NCBI GenBank assembly: GCA_943367715.1
Contig: CALRJY020000029.1
Coordinates: 1 to 64,000 of the forward strand
Length of the DNA: 64,000 nt
Direction: 5' to 3'
Origin: JAEYXS01 sp943367715
GTDB lineage: Bacteria; Verrucomicrobiota; Verrucomicrobiia; Limisphaerales; JAEYXS01
The notes beneath the pieces were generated by a model that ran no database searches, was not told where the DNA came from, and saw nothing but the letters and a program-made list of their open reading frames with translations. Position 1 is the first letter of the stretch; every line of letters begins with the position of its first letter. Shown here piece by piece: positions 25,101-34,185 of this stretch. The position numbers and the translations under genes were made by a program.

Positions 25101-28100
25101 GCCCACCGGTGAGCTCTGCGTCGCGCCGGTCACGATGCGCAGGTTCACACCGACCGCCGTGTCGCCGTTGCGCAGGCTGCCACCTGCGATGAACGGAGTG
25201 AACGTGGGATTCGCATCGCCATAATCACGAAAGAGGCTTCCCGCCGCGATGGTCAGCGGTGCCGGTGTGATGCTCATCAGGCTGGGCAGGCGCGTAATGA
25301 CGTAGTTCGCATTGTTGCCCGAGGTCGGCGTGACAGTGTAGTCGCCCACACCGGAAGCAGTGGTGGCCAGCGTGTTGAAACCGAGCGTGGGGATGACGCT
25401 CGGCGTATCGAACGAGGCCAGACCGGTGAACGTCGCGGTAAAGGCCGGATTGGCCAGCCCGTACTCGCGAGAAATTGCGTCGGTACGGATGGTCAACGCA
25501 CGCGGCTGGACCGTCAACGTGCCGTTGGCAAAGAACGTCGAGTAGTTGTCGTTGGGCGTGTCGTTACCGTTGAAAATGATGTTGTAATTGCCCACCGGCG
25601 AGTTCGGCGCGGCCACCGAGCCGTGGGTGAAGATGAAGAATTTACCGTCCGCGCTGTCGCCGTTCTTCAGGCCGCTCACCGTGTAGGTAAGGGTCGGATT
25701 GGCGTCACCATACGTGCGTACCGTATTATCGGCGTTCACCGCAAGGATCGCGGGGTTGATGGTCAGCGTGCCGTTCTGCCGGACGATGTTGTAATTCGCC
25801 GCACTGCCGCCGGAGGGCGTGATGGCGTAACCGCCCACGCCGGTCGTCAGGCCTGCCGTCGTGCTGTAAGTCGGCAGCGAGGTCAGCACACTGGTGTTTT
25901 CACCCAGCACAAAACCGGAGACCGTGCCGCCGAACGTCGGATTCGCATCACCGTAGAAGCGTGTCTGATTGTCGGCGCGCACCGTGAGCGTAGCCGGATT
26001 CACGCTAAGTGTGCCGGCCGTATAGCTGATGCTGTAGTTCGGGGCGCTCGCACCGGATACGGTGATGCCGTAGTCACCGACGCCCGAATTGGCTGTCGCC
26101 GCCGTAACAATCGACAAGCCGCTCACCACGCTGGAGAGATCATTGTTCACCAAGCCGCTGTAGCTCGCGGTCAGCGTAGGATTGGCACTGCCGTAAATCT
26201 TGCTCTGGTTGTCCGCTGTGATGGCAAGAGGCGCTTTATCAATCGTCAGCGTGCCAGGTGCATAGCTGATGCTGTAATTCGCCGCACTCGCCCCACTGGC
26301 GGTGATCGCATAGCCGCCAACACCCGTGCTGGAGGTAGCTGTCGTGCCGAGGGACAAGCCACTCACCACACCGGATGATTCACCGTTCATCAAACCGCTA
26401 TAACTTGCGGTCAACGTGGGATTGGCGCTGCCGTAGGTCTTGTTCAAGCTGTTTGCCGTGATGGTCAGCGGTGCCTGGTTGATCGTCAGTGTGCCGGGCG
26501 CGTAGCTTATATTGTAGTTCACCGCGCTTGCGCCACTGGCGGTGATCGGATAGCCACCGACGCCCGTGCTGGAAGTAGCTGTCGTGCCAAGCAGCAACCC
26601 GCTCACCACACTGGAAAGATCGCTATTCACCAAGCCGTTGTAGCTCGCGCTGAAGCTGGGGTTCACCGCGCCATACGTCCGGCTCGCATCATTCGCCGTG
26701 ATGATCAGCGGCGCTTTACCGATCGTCAGCGTTCCCGCTCCATAGCTGATGCTGTAGTTCGCTGCACTCGCACCGCTGGCGGTGATGGCGTAGTTACCCG
26801 CGCCCGAACCGGTAGCCGCCGTAGTGGCTAGCGATAGGCCGCTGACCACGGAATCGTTTTCTCCGTTCTTCAGGCCGGTGAAGGTCGCCGTGAGCGCGGG
26901 GTTCACCGCACCGTAAGTCTTGGATTTATTATCCGCTGCGATGGTAAGCGGCGCCTTGTCGATCGTCAGCGTGCCGGGCGCATAACTGATGTTATAGTTG
27001 GGGTTCGCCGCTCCGGAGGCTGTGATGGCGTAGTCACCGACACCAGATGTCACAGTCGCTGCCGGTGTCAGCGTGAGCCCGCTGATATTGGCCGCCGTGT
27101 CACCCGCCACCAAACCACTATAGTTCGCCGTGAAAGTCGGATCGACTGCACCGTAGATGCGGCTCGCGTTATTCGCGCGGATGACAAGATCTGCCGGGCT
27201 GATACTAAGCGAGCCAGCCACGTAATTGATACCGTAGTTCGGCGCGGAGGCACCAAACGGCGTGATGCTATAAGTGCCGATACCCGAATTGATCGTGGCA
27301 GACGTGTTGAACTGCAGCCCGCTCACAATGCTGACCGTGTCACCATTGATGAAGCCCGCGTAACCTGCAGTGAAAGTCGGGTTCGCCGAACCGTAGATGC
27401 GGCTGAAATTGTCTGCCGTGATGGTGAGAATGGCATTGGCGACACTCAACGTACCGGGAACATAACTGATGCTGTAATTCGCTGCGCTCGCGCCCGCTGC
27501 GATGATGGAATAATTACCGACAGGCGAGGCCGCATCCGCTGTGGTGGCAAGCGAAAGCCCGCTCACGACCGAGGAATTGTCGCCATTGACGAGCCCGCCA
27601 TAGAGCGCACTGAAGGTGGGATTCGCCGCACCAAAGGCACGGCTCGCATCGTTGGCCGTGATGGTGAGCAGAGCTCTATCAATCGTCAGCACACCAGGTG
27701 AGTAAGAGATGCTGTAGTTCGCCGCACTAGCCCCTGAACCGGTGATGGGATAGGTGCCGGCCCCGGAGCTGGCCGTGGCCGTTGTGCCCAAGGCAAGTCC
27801 GCTGACCACCGTGGAAAGGTCGCCGTTCACCAAACCGCCGAAACTGGCCGAGAACGTTGGATTGGCGGAACCGTAGATCTTGTTGTTGTTATTGGCCGTG
27901 ATGGTGAGCGGTGCCTGGTTGATCGTCAGCGTACCGGGCAAATAGCTGATGCTATAATTGGCCGCGCTCGCTCCCGAACCTGTGATCGCATACGTGCCTA
28001 CGCCAGAACTGGCGGTGGCTGGCGTGCCCATCAGCAAGCCGCTGACCACCGTGGACAGATCACCATTCACCAGACCGCTATAACCAGCCGAGAACGTCGG

Positions 28101-30557
28101 ATTGGCCGCACCATAGGTCTTGCTGGTGTTAACCGGGGTGATCGTCAACGGAGCCTGATCTATCGTCAGTGTGCTGCTCACTAAAGCGATCCCATACCCC
28201 ATGTCGGTGAGTGACAGTGTGCCATTCGCCGTGGAGATCGGCGCTGTGCCGGAACTGGTTCCAGCAGTAGCCGAAGTGGAAAGCGCGGGCGTGCCAGTAA
28301 TGGCCGCACCCAAGGTGTCGCCGCTCAGCAAGCCACTCACTGAATAGGTCAACGCCGGGTTGGCAGCGCCATAAGTCTTGGACTTGCTCTCCGCTGTGAA
28401 GGTGAGCACCGGAGCCAAGCTGTAAAGGAAACGATCCCCCGTCGCACTGATGGTCGCAGGTGCATTCGCATCGTAGGTCTTATTGTAAGTCGTCGCTCCC
28501 GTCAGACCGCCCTTGATCGTATTCACCGGAGCATCGCTGTAAATAAGGTAACGTCCGCTACCGCTCGCCTCCACGGCGGTAGCACCAGAGTTGTTGACGA
28601 AACTACCGCCCCGCGCGGCCAGCACAAGGTCACTGGCACCCGTGTTCTTGACCAATGCCCCAGAACCCAGAGTGAGATTACCGCCCGTGACAATTTCCAC
28701 CGCACCCGCCACGCCGCTGAAATCACCGTTCACCATCAAGCCACCCGCGCTATCATACACTTTGAGATTGCCCCCGATTGTGCCCTCATTGCCGATCGTC
28801 TCCAGTGCACCGATGGTGTTGTTCACATTGTTGATCAACACATCCGCAGCAAAGCCACCGAACTCGCGCGACAGGAAAACGGAACCGGCATTCACCGTGC
28901 CAGCAAGGTTTACGGTGCCGACGTTCAGATTGTCCGGCGCAGCAATCATGCTTTTACCCAACGTCAACGAGCCGACACTGATCGACTTGTTCGCCGCCAG
29001 CGAAATGGTGCCCACGGAACTATTCGCCAGGCTGGGCACGCCGGCATATAGATTCAGGCTGCTGCCCGTGCCACCGCTGATGTTCGCGTTGATGGCGATG
29101 GTGTCGCCGGAAGCCAAGGTGAGGCCGGAAGCAGTCGTCCAGTTCACATCAGCGTTGACGCTGATGCCGTTGTAGCCCGCAGGCCCGCTGGTGTAGATTT
29201 CAACATCGGTAAAACCGAGTGTTGAATTCAAAGTGGAAACATTCAGGTAAGACGGGATGGCTCCTGCTTGGAAGTAGCCGCCTTGGTTGAAGATATCCTG
29301 ACCGGCATCGGTCGTGATGATAATCGAGTCAGGGTCCAGAAGCAGTCTGCCCTTTTTGCCAAATGGAGCGGAGGTGTCGGCGGTGCCAGAAAAATCAAGC
29401 ACCCGTTTGCCTGAAACTTCCAGCAAACCGCCGTCCCCGCCTTCACTCCCACCCTTGGCTAAAATAGTACCTTTGAATTGCGTTGCCCCATCCGCCCAGA
29501 CAATCGCTTTGCCGCCATTCCCCATCGTAGCATTGGCACTGACATCGAGCTTCGCCGATTCAGTCACGATGGTAGTGGCCGCGTTCGCCACGGCACTGTT
29601 CTTTCCTTGGTAGTCACCGCCGACAAGGATCTCGCCACCGCTGCCATTGGCGTTATGCGCGCTGATCTCCCCGGAAACTTTCACCTTGCCGCCATCGGCC
29701 GTAAGCAACACCCGGCCATTCTTTTCCTCCACGCCGGTGGCGCGGATGATACCGGATTGGTTCACCGCCAGTTCATAGATGCTGCCGCCTGCAGCTTTCA
29801 ATTCCGCTTGCGCCGCTTTCATCAGCCCGGAGTTCTCCACCCCTTGCTCCAACCCATCCGCCTGCAGACCACTTTTAACCAAAATGCGCTGATCCCCTTG
29901 ATGGGTGAGCAACACTTCGGAACCGGCAGCCAATCCCGCCACGCCTTTGGGCGCATTGATCTCGCCCGCGTTCTTCACTGTGTAGGCGATAAGCATGACG
30001 TCGCCATTTTGCGCGTTGATGGTGCCGAGGTTGTGGATGCCTGCTTTGGAATCACCTGAAAAAAGCAGATTGCCCTGCTTGAGAAAATCATTGTCCGAGA
30101 TATTCAACGTGGAAGCAAAGAAAGCTCCGACATCGATGCGACCTTGTGGGCCGACCACGATGCCATTCGGGTTGATCAGGTAGACTTGGCCATTGGCTTG
30201 AAGCTGGCCTAGGATCAAGGACGGATTGCCTCCGAGGACGCGATTAAGCGTAGCGCTATCGACGCCTGGCTGGATGAAGCGCGTGATGTCACCCGCCTTG
30301 ATGTCAAACCCCTGCCAGTTGATCACCGCTGCGCCAGTTTGCTGCTCGATGGTGCGAACGTTGCCGTTCTGTTGGAAAGTCGCCGCACCGACCACTACCT
30401 GCGGTGCACCTACGATATCGGCCGCTTGCATCATGCTGGGCGCCAGCACGAGAAAAACAGCCAGCCAAGTCATCGCCTGCAAAGGCAAGGAAAGCGGGCG
30501 AAAACGATAACGACTCTTCTCTTGCTGTGCTGGCGTTGCTGAACACATTGAGCTCAT
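22113..30557 (-). CDS. TpsA exoprotein with FHA-type domain and MBG repeat array
   Basis: A 2814-residue protein with an extended signal peptide (to about MMQAAD, residue 46). It then has the filamentous-haemagglutinin TPS domain, including RFIQPGVDSATLNRVLGG and the diagnostic NPNGI motif (about 128-132), with G-rich beta-helix repeats to about 650. About 20 MBG-type repeats follow (about 690-2350), each marked by TI.A...SKTYG.ANP.F and roughly 75-85 residues long. A helical region precedes a Gly/Ala-rich hydrophobic stretch (about 2670-2770: GTSLGAGATVGALM, AVATGGALSGASLGF, GAGAVSGIGMAVVAPALVAAL). It would be exported by the TpsB protein encoded next to it and act at the cell surface, probably in adhesion. 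Confidence 0.85.
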   Translation of the reverse strand: MSSMCSATPAQQEKSRYRFRPLSLPLQAMTWLAVFLVLAPSMMQAADIVGAPQVVVGAATFQQNGNVRTIEQQTGAAVINWQGFDIKAGDITRFIQPGVDSATLNRVLGGNPSLILGQLQANGQVYLINPNGIVVGPQGRIDVGAFFASTLNISDNDFLKQGNLLFSGDSKAGIHNLGTINAQNGDVMLIAYTVKNAGEINAPKGVAGLAAGSEVLLTHQGDQRILVKSGLQADGLEQGVENSGLMKAAQAELKAAGGSIYELAVNQSGIIRATGVEEKNGRVLLTADGGKVKVSGEISAHNANGSGGEILVGGDYQGKNSAVANAATTIVTESAKLDVSANATMGNGGKAIVWADGATQFKGTILAKGGSEGGDGGLLEVSGKRVLDFSGTADTSAPFGKKGRLLLDPDSIIITTDAGQDIFNQGGYFQAGAIPSYLNVSTLNSTLGFTDVEIYTSGPAGYNGISVNADVNWTTASGLTLASGDTIAINANISGGTGSSLNLYAGVPSLANSSVGTISLAANKSISVGSLTLGKSMIAAPDNLNVGTVNLAGTVNAGSVFLSREFGGFAADVLINNVNNTIGALETIGNEGTIGGNLKVYDSAGGLMVNGDFSGVAGAVEIVTGGNLTLGSGALVKNTGASDLVLAARGGSFVNNSGATAVEASGSGRYLIYSDAPVNTIKGGLTGATTYNKTYDANAPATISATGDRFLYSLAPVLTFTAESKSKTYGAANPALTYSVSGLLSGDTLGAAITGTPALSTSATAGTSSGTAPISTANGTLSLTDMGYGIALVSSTLTIDQAPLTITPVNTSKTYGAANPTFSAGYSGLVNGDLSTVVSGLLMGTPATASSGVGTYAITGSGASAANYSISYLPGTLTINQAPLTITANNNNKIYGSANPTFSASFGGLVNGDLSTVVSGLALGTTATASSGAGTYPITGSGASAANYSISYSPGVLTIDRALLTITANDASRAFGAANPTFSALYGGLVNGDNSSVVSGLSLATTADAASPVGNYSIIAAGASAANYSISYVPGTLSVANAILTITADNFSRIYGSANPTFTAGYAGFINGDTVSIVSGLQFNTSATINSGIGTYSITPFGASAPNYGINYVAGSLSISPADLVIRANNASRIYGAVDPTFTANYSGLVAGDTAANISGLTLTPAATVTSGVGDYAITASGAANPNYNISYAPGTLTIDKAPLTIAADNKSKTYGAVNPALTATFTGLKNGENDSVVSGLSLATTAATGSGAGNYAITASGASAANYSISYGAGTLTIGKAPLIITANDASRTYGAVNPSFSASYNGLVNSDLSSVVSGLLLGTTATSSTGVGGYPITASGASAVNYNISYAPGTLTINQAPLTITANSLNKTYGSANPTLTASYSGLMNGESSGVVSGLSLGTTATSSTGVGGYAITASGASAANYSISYAPGTLTIDKAPLAITADNQSKIYGSANPTLTASYSGLVNNDLSSVVSGLSIVTAATANSGVGDYGITVSGASAPNYSISYTAGTLSVNPATLTVRADNQTRFYGDANPTFGGTVSGFVLGENTSVLTSLPTYSTTAGLTTGVGGYAITPSGGSAANYNIVRQNGTLTINPAILAVNADNTVRTYGDANPTLTYTVSGLKNGDSADGKFFIFTHGSVAAPNSPVGNYNIIFNGNDTPNDNYSTFFANGTLTVQPRALTIRTDAISREYGLANPAFTATFTGLASFDTPSVIPTLGFNTLATTASGVGDYTVTPTSGNNANYVITRLPSLMSITPAPLTIAAGSLFRDYGDANPTFTPFIAGGSLRNGDTAVGVNLRIVTGATQSSPVGTYNLAGAITSPNYTIVNSVAGSLQILPAILNVTVGNGTRLYGDANPGVSVSATGLKLSDTAAAQVTLTHSATAQAPVGTYSISAVGNSANYQINSVTPGNLQIFPAPLNVTVGNTSRGYGDANPTTAPLTVTGFKFGEAGNTAVQIIHSATLQSSVGSYPITATGINPNYFLSAVTPGALQITPAQLNVRLFNADRIYGDANPTPAFETITGLKFGETFASVVSRGNSATLQSGVGSYPFTATSISPNYQVNSVEGSLRILPAPLNVTAANTTRFYGDPNPATALQSVVGLKFGETPASIVTLNSEASLQQLVGTYDILATSQSPNYQITLVSGTMRVNPRPITLIGNDASKIFGENNPSLSYSVGGSGVASFDNAATLLAGVGVSTTAELTSTVGGYPIAITGPTVPNPNYAVTLQPGTLTVNPRPISLDVQGFTRFYYDANPEVVTTIGGMGLASFDTLADVISWIDKTPALAADIGAYPLFPRILDSHNYDITLRGNLATIVPRNLTIYVDSIKVDEGATVPGFSAVVGNLPTGLTMADVLPNLTYGTVDDAASFRPEVRPVSALTDHPIANPFAAANLSAMEVDADGNILKAPNTAGGLSGLATKFLIFAKDPAPVPPVVLDPDTTFLIPVDFVTGGTLVSRKTITVSGYNENPNYAVTYVSGGRLEVIIPNAATLAAREMEAIAESKAHLEVTTTPPATPFKMPEAFKAPAMQPYLEQAAQTLMAQLISAGDTVTLDLYFKDGISSFLSGFNDDPTRQTMLMGRLSEVVIKYAKLPADQQPPELAFIIQEATIKAKQVKIDQAQEVVRLYDEWLAGPDPSIPQIVNPGDMNLVPNFAHQVKVSYAKDAAIVIGTSLGAGATVGALMCAVPVSAITSAVATGGALSGASLGFTASTTIGAAITATTTSGAGAVSGIGMAVVAPALVAALAVATITIAAVQLAKQPEIKASIAAAQSLAVAAPAGVSLDLNDVDDQAAFTSGFLSFMSGGAL

Positions 30558-30612
30558 ATTTTAACGGCGCGCATAGTGTGGTCCTAACGACAGACAGCAA
30601 GCGCTATCCCTT

Positions 30613-30641
30613 CCTGAACCATTTAAGGGGGAGAGTTTCGC
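30613..30641 (-). promoter_or_regulatory. Candidate ECF promoter, TGCGAAAC box (tpsA)
   Basis: Read on the minus strand, TGCGAAAC ends at 30635 and is followed after 16 bp by TTCAGG (30618-30613). The same GAAAC and TTCAGG pair, with 17 bp between, precedes the kinase gene at 34062. The predicted leader to the ATG at 30557 is about 50 nt. Confidence 0.4.
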
Positions 30642-30720
30642 AAGAAATGAAGAATCATCCTTATTCGGATGAGGTAAGCTCGCCGGACGGCTAACCCTTT
30701 TTTGCCACCAGTCTATCCGC

Positions 30721-33700
30721 TTACTTCAATCGTTCTTTGGCCGTAGCGAGGCGGCTTAGAAGTGGGACGTCATCGCGATTGAGTGCGAGCAGTCGCTCCA
30801 AATGAAAGGCGGCGGTAAACCATTCCCCCTGCATTTCCGCGACCGCCGAGCAGTGCCGGTGCCAGTCCGTCGGATCGCTGTTCCAGATGAAATCCTGTGG
30901 CTGGACCGCCTGCAATCCGGCAAAGGTCTGCGCCAGTTCAGCCGAGGAAACCATGATCCGGCGGCCTTGGTCATCCAGCTTTACGCCATTGAGGCAAACT
31001 GCTAATTGACGCCAAGAATTGGCTGGCCACGCAGCCTGGCGGAAGTGAAAAAAACTCGTAGCCCCGCGCGCCGAACCGAACAGCAAAGTTTCACCATCAG
31101 ATGTGAACTGGATCGATTGCGGCGCGTATCCCAAGACCAGCGGCGGCGCCATCAACTCGCCGCGTGCCGTGTCCCACAGGCGGATAGCATTATCCGCAGC
31201 GGAGGTGGCCAACACATTCCTGCCCGGTTGAAAATTCTGGGTAACTAAAAGGCCACCGTGATGAAAATCCGGCGCGGCCGGGCTGCCATCGCTCACTCGC
31301 CAGAGACGCACCACACTGTCCTGACCCGAGGTGACCAGCACATCCCCTTTGTTAGAAAACATAGCGCCAGTCACCCCGTCACCATGCCTCAGGGGCGGGC
31401 CCAGTGCGCGCAAGGTGGGCAGTTCATACATTTGCGCATAAGCCGGCTCGATATTGCGGTCATTGAACGCGATCACCATGCGGCCGTTATCCGGACTGAA
31501 GCTGACCGCCCGCACTTCGCCGTCAGAGAAAATCGGATCACCAACCGGCGTGCCCGTGGCCGCATCCCATACTGTGGCACAATTGACTCCGCCAGCCACT
31601 ACGATCCAGCGACCATCCGGACTCCAGGTGGAGACGGAACCTTTGACGCCATAAGTCCACTGCGCCGACAGCGGGCGGCCATCGGAATAGGTCTTGCGAT
31701 CCATCACCGGCCCGCTGGCGCAGCGTTCCGCAATACTCCACACTTGAGCCGTATTGTTGTCCAATGCCACGAGCAATTTAGTCCCGTCCGGGTTGAAGGC
31801 CACGGCGGCCACCGTGCCTAGATCTGGCAGATCAAGCACCACCCGGCTGGTCGGGATATCCCAGACCTGCACGCCCTCTTTGCCACAAGCGACTGCAAGC
31901 CGACGACCGGAAGCGTCAAAGATCGTCTGCGCTGCCGCCCCCCTGCTTTTCAACACTTCCCCGACCGGCCGTTGGGCTGCGATATCCCAAAACTGCAACT
32001 GGCGGCCGTTGCTGACCAGCACGGCGGATTTCCCGTCCGGGCTGATGGCTGTCTTACGGGCAAAGGTGGCGCCAGTCGGCACGAAATTCTGCCGGAGAAA
32101 CAGATCGAACACGCGCACGGTGCCCCACGCATCACCGGTCGCCAGGAAGCGCCCGTCCGCGCTGAAGGCCAACGCCTCCACCAGCGCGCCATTTTGAAAG
32201 GTGGGCAGGGCCTGACGCAGTTCGCGGGTGTAATGTACGCGCACCTGATAATCAAACCCGGCGGTGGCGAGAAACCGGCCGTCCGGACTGAAGAGCACCC
32301 GGTTAGCGCCATTGTGATGGCGGATGGAAAAGCGATACCGGTTGCCATCTGGAACCGTGCGCACCTCCGCTTGATCATTGAATGCAGCGGTCGCAAAATA
32401 CTTTCCGTCCGGGCTGAAATCCTGATCCAAGAATGCGCTGCTGGGCTTGACCTGAAAGAGCTGAGGGCCGCCGTGAGTATCACTGACACGGGTGGACGCA
32501 CCATCGGCCACCGCCACCCAACGCCCGTCGGCGCTCACCAGCCTGCCCACATGAGCGATTGGCCCCGTCGTCTGTTTCGGACCGCTTTCCGTCGCGGAGA
32601 TTTCGCGCCCCGTATCCAACTGCCAGACCCGTTCCCCACCCGTCCGCATGATCGCGGTGAGCCGCGAGTTATCCGGTGCAAAGGAAAGCGTCACCGGCGT
32701 GCCGCGCGCATCCCACATCCTCAACAGATGAGGTGCAAACTGCCACGTCAGACTGAGACGCTCCAGACTCTGCGGCATGGCCCCCGCCTCCTGCTGCTCC
32801 AAAGCGAGGGCCTCAACCAAAGGCAGCATCGCCGCGTAGCAATCGTGGTCAGCCGTGAGCAGTGACGCTTCGTGCAAGTGCTGCGATACCAGTTCGCGAC
32901 GAGTCTCTCGCGCGCTGGCTTCCAAGGCATGGCGGGTCTGCGAGAGTGAAACATTGAACCACAGTGAGCCTGCCGTAATGATGAGCAGCAGCAACGGCAC
33001 GAGCACGGCGAGCGCGGCTTTCGCCGGGTGACGGCGCATCCATTTCACGCCCCGTTCCAAAGAAGTGCTCGCCCGGGCCAGCACCGGTTCACCACGTAAC
33101 CAATTCTCAAGATCATCCGCCAGAGCAGCCGCGCTGGAATAACGGTGCTCGGGATCTTTCTCCAGACATTTGAGACAGATGATCTCCAAATCGATATCCA
33201 ACGCGGTAGCGCGCCGAAAGGATGGTGCCTCGTCCTCGATGATCTGGCGGAGCAACGCCGGCGTGTTCGTGGCGGCAAACGGCAGGTGACCGGCGAGCAT
33301 TTCGTAAAGCATCGCTCCGAGCCCATACACGTCGGCACCCACGGTCACATCACGCGTCTGTCCGAGCGCTTGCTCAGGCGACATATAAGCGGGCGTGCCC
33401 AGCACGGCAGCGGAATGGGTGAGATCCCGGCTCTCCTCCACCATCTTCGCGAGGCCGAAGTCTGTGAGATGCGGCTCACCATGAGCGTCGAGCAGGATGT
33501 TAGTCGGCTTGAGATCGCGATGCAGGACGCCATGCAGATGGGCGTGATGAACCGCCCGGGCAACCTTCACCAGCAAACGCGCGGCCTCCTCCGGCTTGAA
33601 ACGCATCTCGACCATCCGCGCCGCCAGCGTGCCGCCTTCGATCAGGCGCATGGAGAAAAAATGCCAGCCGTCGTGATGGCCCACTTCCAGGATGGGAACG

Positions 33701-34062
33701 ATGTTCGGATGGGCCAGCTTGGCGGCTGATTCGGCCTCGGTGCGGAACCGCTCAACCATCCGGGGCGACGCCAGCTCTCCAGCGGCGATTACCTTGAGCG
33801 CCACCATACGGTTCAGTTTTACCTGCCGCGCGCGGAAGACGACCCCCATGCCGCCACGCGCAATTTCCCCGAGCAATTCGTAGCCTGCGAACGTACGACG
33901 CTGCAACAATTGCTCTGGCGCCTGCAGTTCCACCAACTCCGCCTCGGAATCCGCCACGGCGTTGATCAGGAGACAGCGCACGCAGAGCGCGTCGGCGGTG
34001 GCGTCGGCAAGCGACGCCCCGCAACGCGGGCAAAGTCCTGATTTAACGTGCGTGTCCGACAT
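30721..34062 (-). CDS. Membrane Ser/Thr kinase with WD40 sensor domain
   Basis: The ATG at 34062 is preferred to the longer frame because the product then starts at MSDTHVKSGLCPRCGASL, matching the zinc-ribbon N-terminus of the other kinase (CPRCG...CVRCLL, about 10-30). The 1113-residue protein has a complete Hanks-type kinase domain (about 52-320: GEIARGGMGVVFRA, VALKVI, HRDLKPTNIL, TDFGLA, MSPEQA). A membrane helix follows at about 347-368 (AALAVLVPLLLLIITAGSLWF). The second half is a WD40-type propeller region with recurring FSPDG units. A C-terminal helical part ends in an LERLLALNRDDVPLLSRLATAKERLK TPR-like tail. It lies downstream of its own sigma-factor gene in mirror image to the 6.5-11 kb pair. 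Confidence 0.85.
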   Translation of the reverse strand: MSDTHVKSGLCPRCGASLADATADALCVRCLLINAVADSEAELVELQAPEQLLQRRTFAGYELLGEIARGGMGVVFRARQVKLNRMVALKVIAAGELASPRMVERFRTEAESAAKLAHPNIVPILEVGHHDGWHFFSMRLIEGGTLAARMVEMRFKPEEAARLLVKVARAVHHAHLHGVLHRDLKPTNILLDAHGEPHLTDFGLAKMVEESRDLTHSAAVLGTPAYMSPEQALGQTRDVTVGADVYGLGAMLYEMLAGHLPFAATNTPALLRQIIEDEAPSFRRATALDIDLEIICLKCLEKDPEHRYSSAAALADDLENWLRGEPVLARASTSLERGVKWMRRHPAKAALAVLVPLLLLIITAGSLWFNVSLSQTRHALEASARETRRELVSQHLHEASLLTADHDCYAAMLPLVEALALEQQEAGAMPQSLERLSLTWQFAPHLLRMWDARGTPVTLSFAPDNSRLTAIMRTGGERVWQLDTGREISATESGPKQTTGPIAHVGRLVSADGRWVAVADGASTRVSDTHGGPQLFQVKPSSAFLDQDFSPDGKYFATAAFNDQAEVRTVPDGNRYRFSIRHHNGANRVLFSPDGRFLATAGFDYQVRVHYTRELRQALPTFQNGALVEALAFSADGRFLATGDAWGTVRVFDLFLRQNFVPTGATFARKTAISPDGKSAVLVSNGRQLQFWDIAAQRPVGEVLKSRGAAAQTIFDASGRRLAVACGKEGVQVWDIPTSRVVLDLPDLGTVAAVAFNPDGTKLLVALDNNTAQVWSIAERCASGPVMDRKTYSDGRPLSAQWTYGVKGSVSTWSPDGRWIVVAGGVNCATVWDAATGTPVGDPIFSDGEVRAVSFSPDNGRMVIAFNDRNIEPAYAQMYELPTLRALGPPLRHGDGVTGAMFSNKGDVLVTSGQDSVVRLWRVSDGSPAAPDFHHGGLLVTQNFQPGRNVLATSAADNAIRLWDTARGELMAPPLVLGYAPQSIQFTSDGETLLFGSARGATSFFHFRQAAWPANSWRQLAVCLNGVKLDDQGRRIMVSSAELAQTFAGLQAVQPQDFIWNSDPTDWHRHCSAVAEMQGEWFTAAFHLERLLALNRDDVPLLSRLATAKERLK

Positions 34063-34082
34063 AGTGGCAGAGCCATAGGATA

Positions 34083-34112
34083 CCTGAACCGGATTCAGGG
34101 GCAAAGTTTCGC
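34083..34112 (-). promoter_or_regulatory. Candidate ECF promoter, GCGAAAC box (kinase 2)
   Basis: On the minus strand, CGCGAAAC (GAAAC ending at 34106) is followed after 17 bp by TTCAGG (34088-34083). A small palindrome CCTGAA/TTCAGG (34083-34088 with 34094-34099) overlaps the downstream element. The predicted leader to the ATG at 34062 is about 15 nt. The box lies in the 123-bp gap after the sigma gene, so the kinase could be transcribed separately. Confidence 0.4.
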
Positions 34113-34185
34113 GAACCGTGCGGATTTCCCGTCTCCACTGGTGATTTCGGGAAAGGCGGTGCGGCCACAATATCCTTCGCTCGTT

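Noticed and set aside
30680..30705. Possible terminator GGTAAGC...GCTAACCC followed by T-run near 30,700.
   Set aside because: The stem has a mismatch, and the T-run is on the strand where no gene ends.
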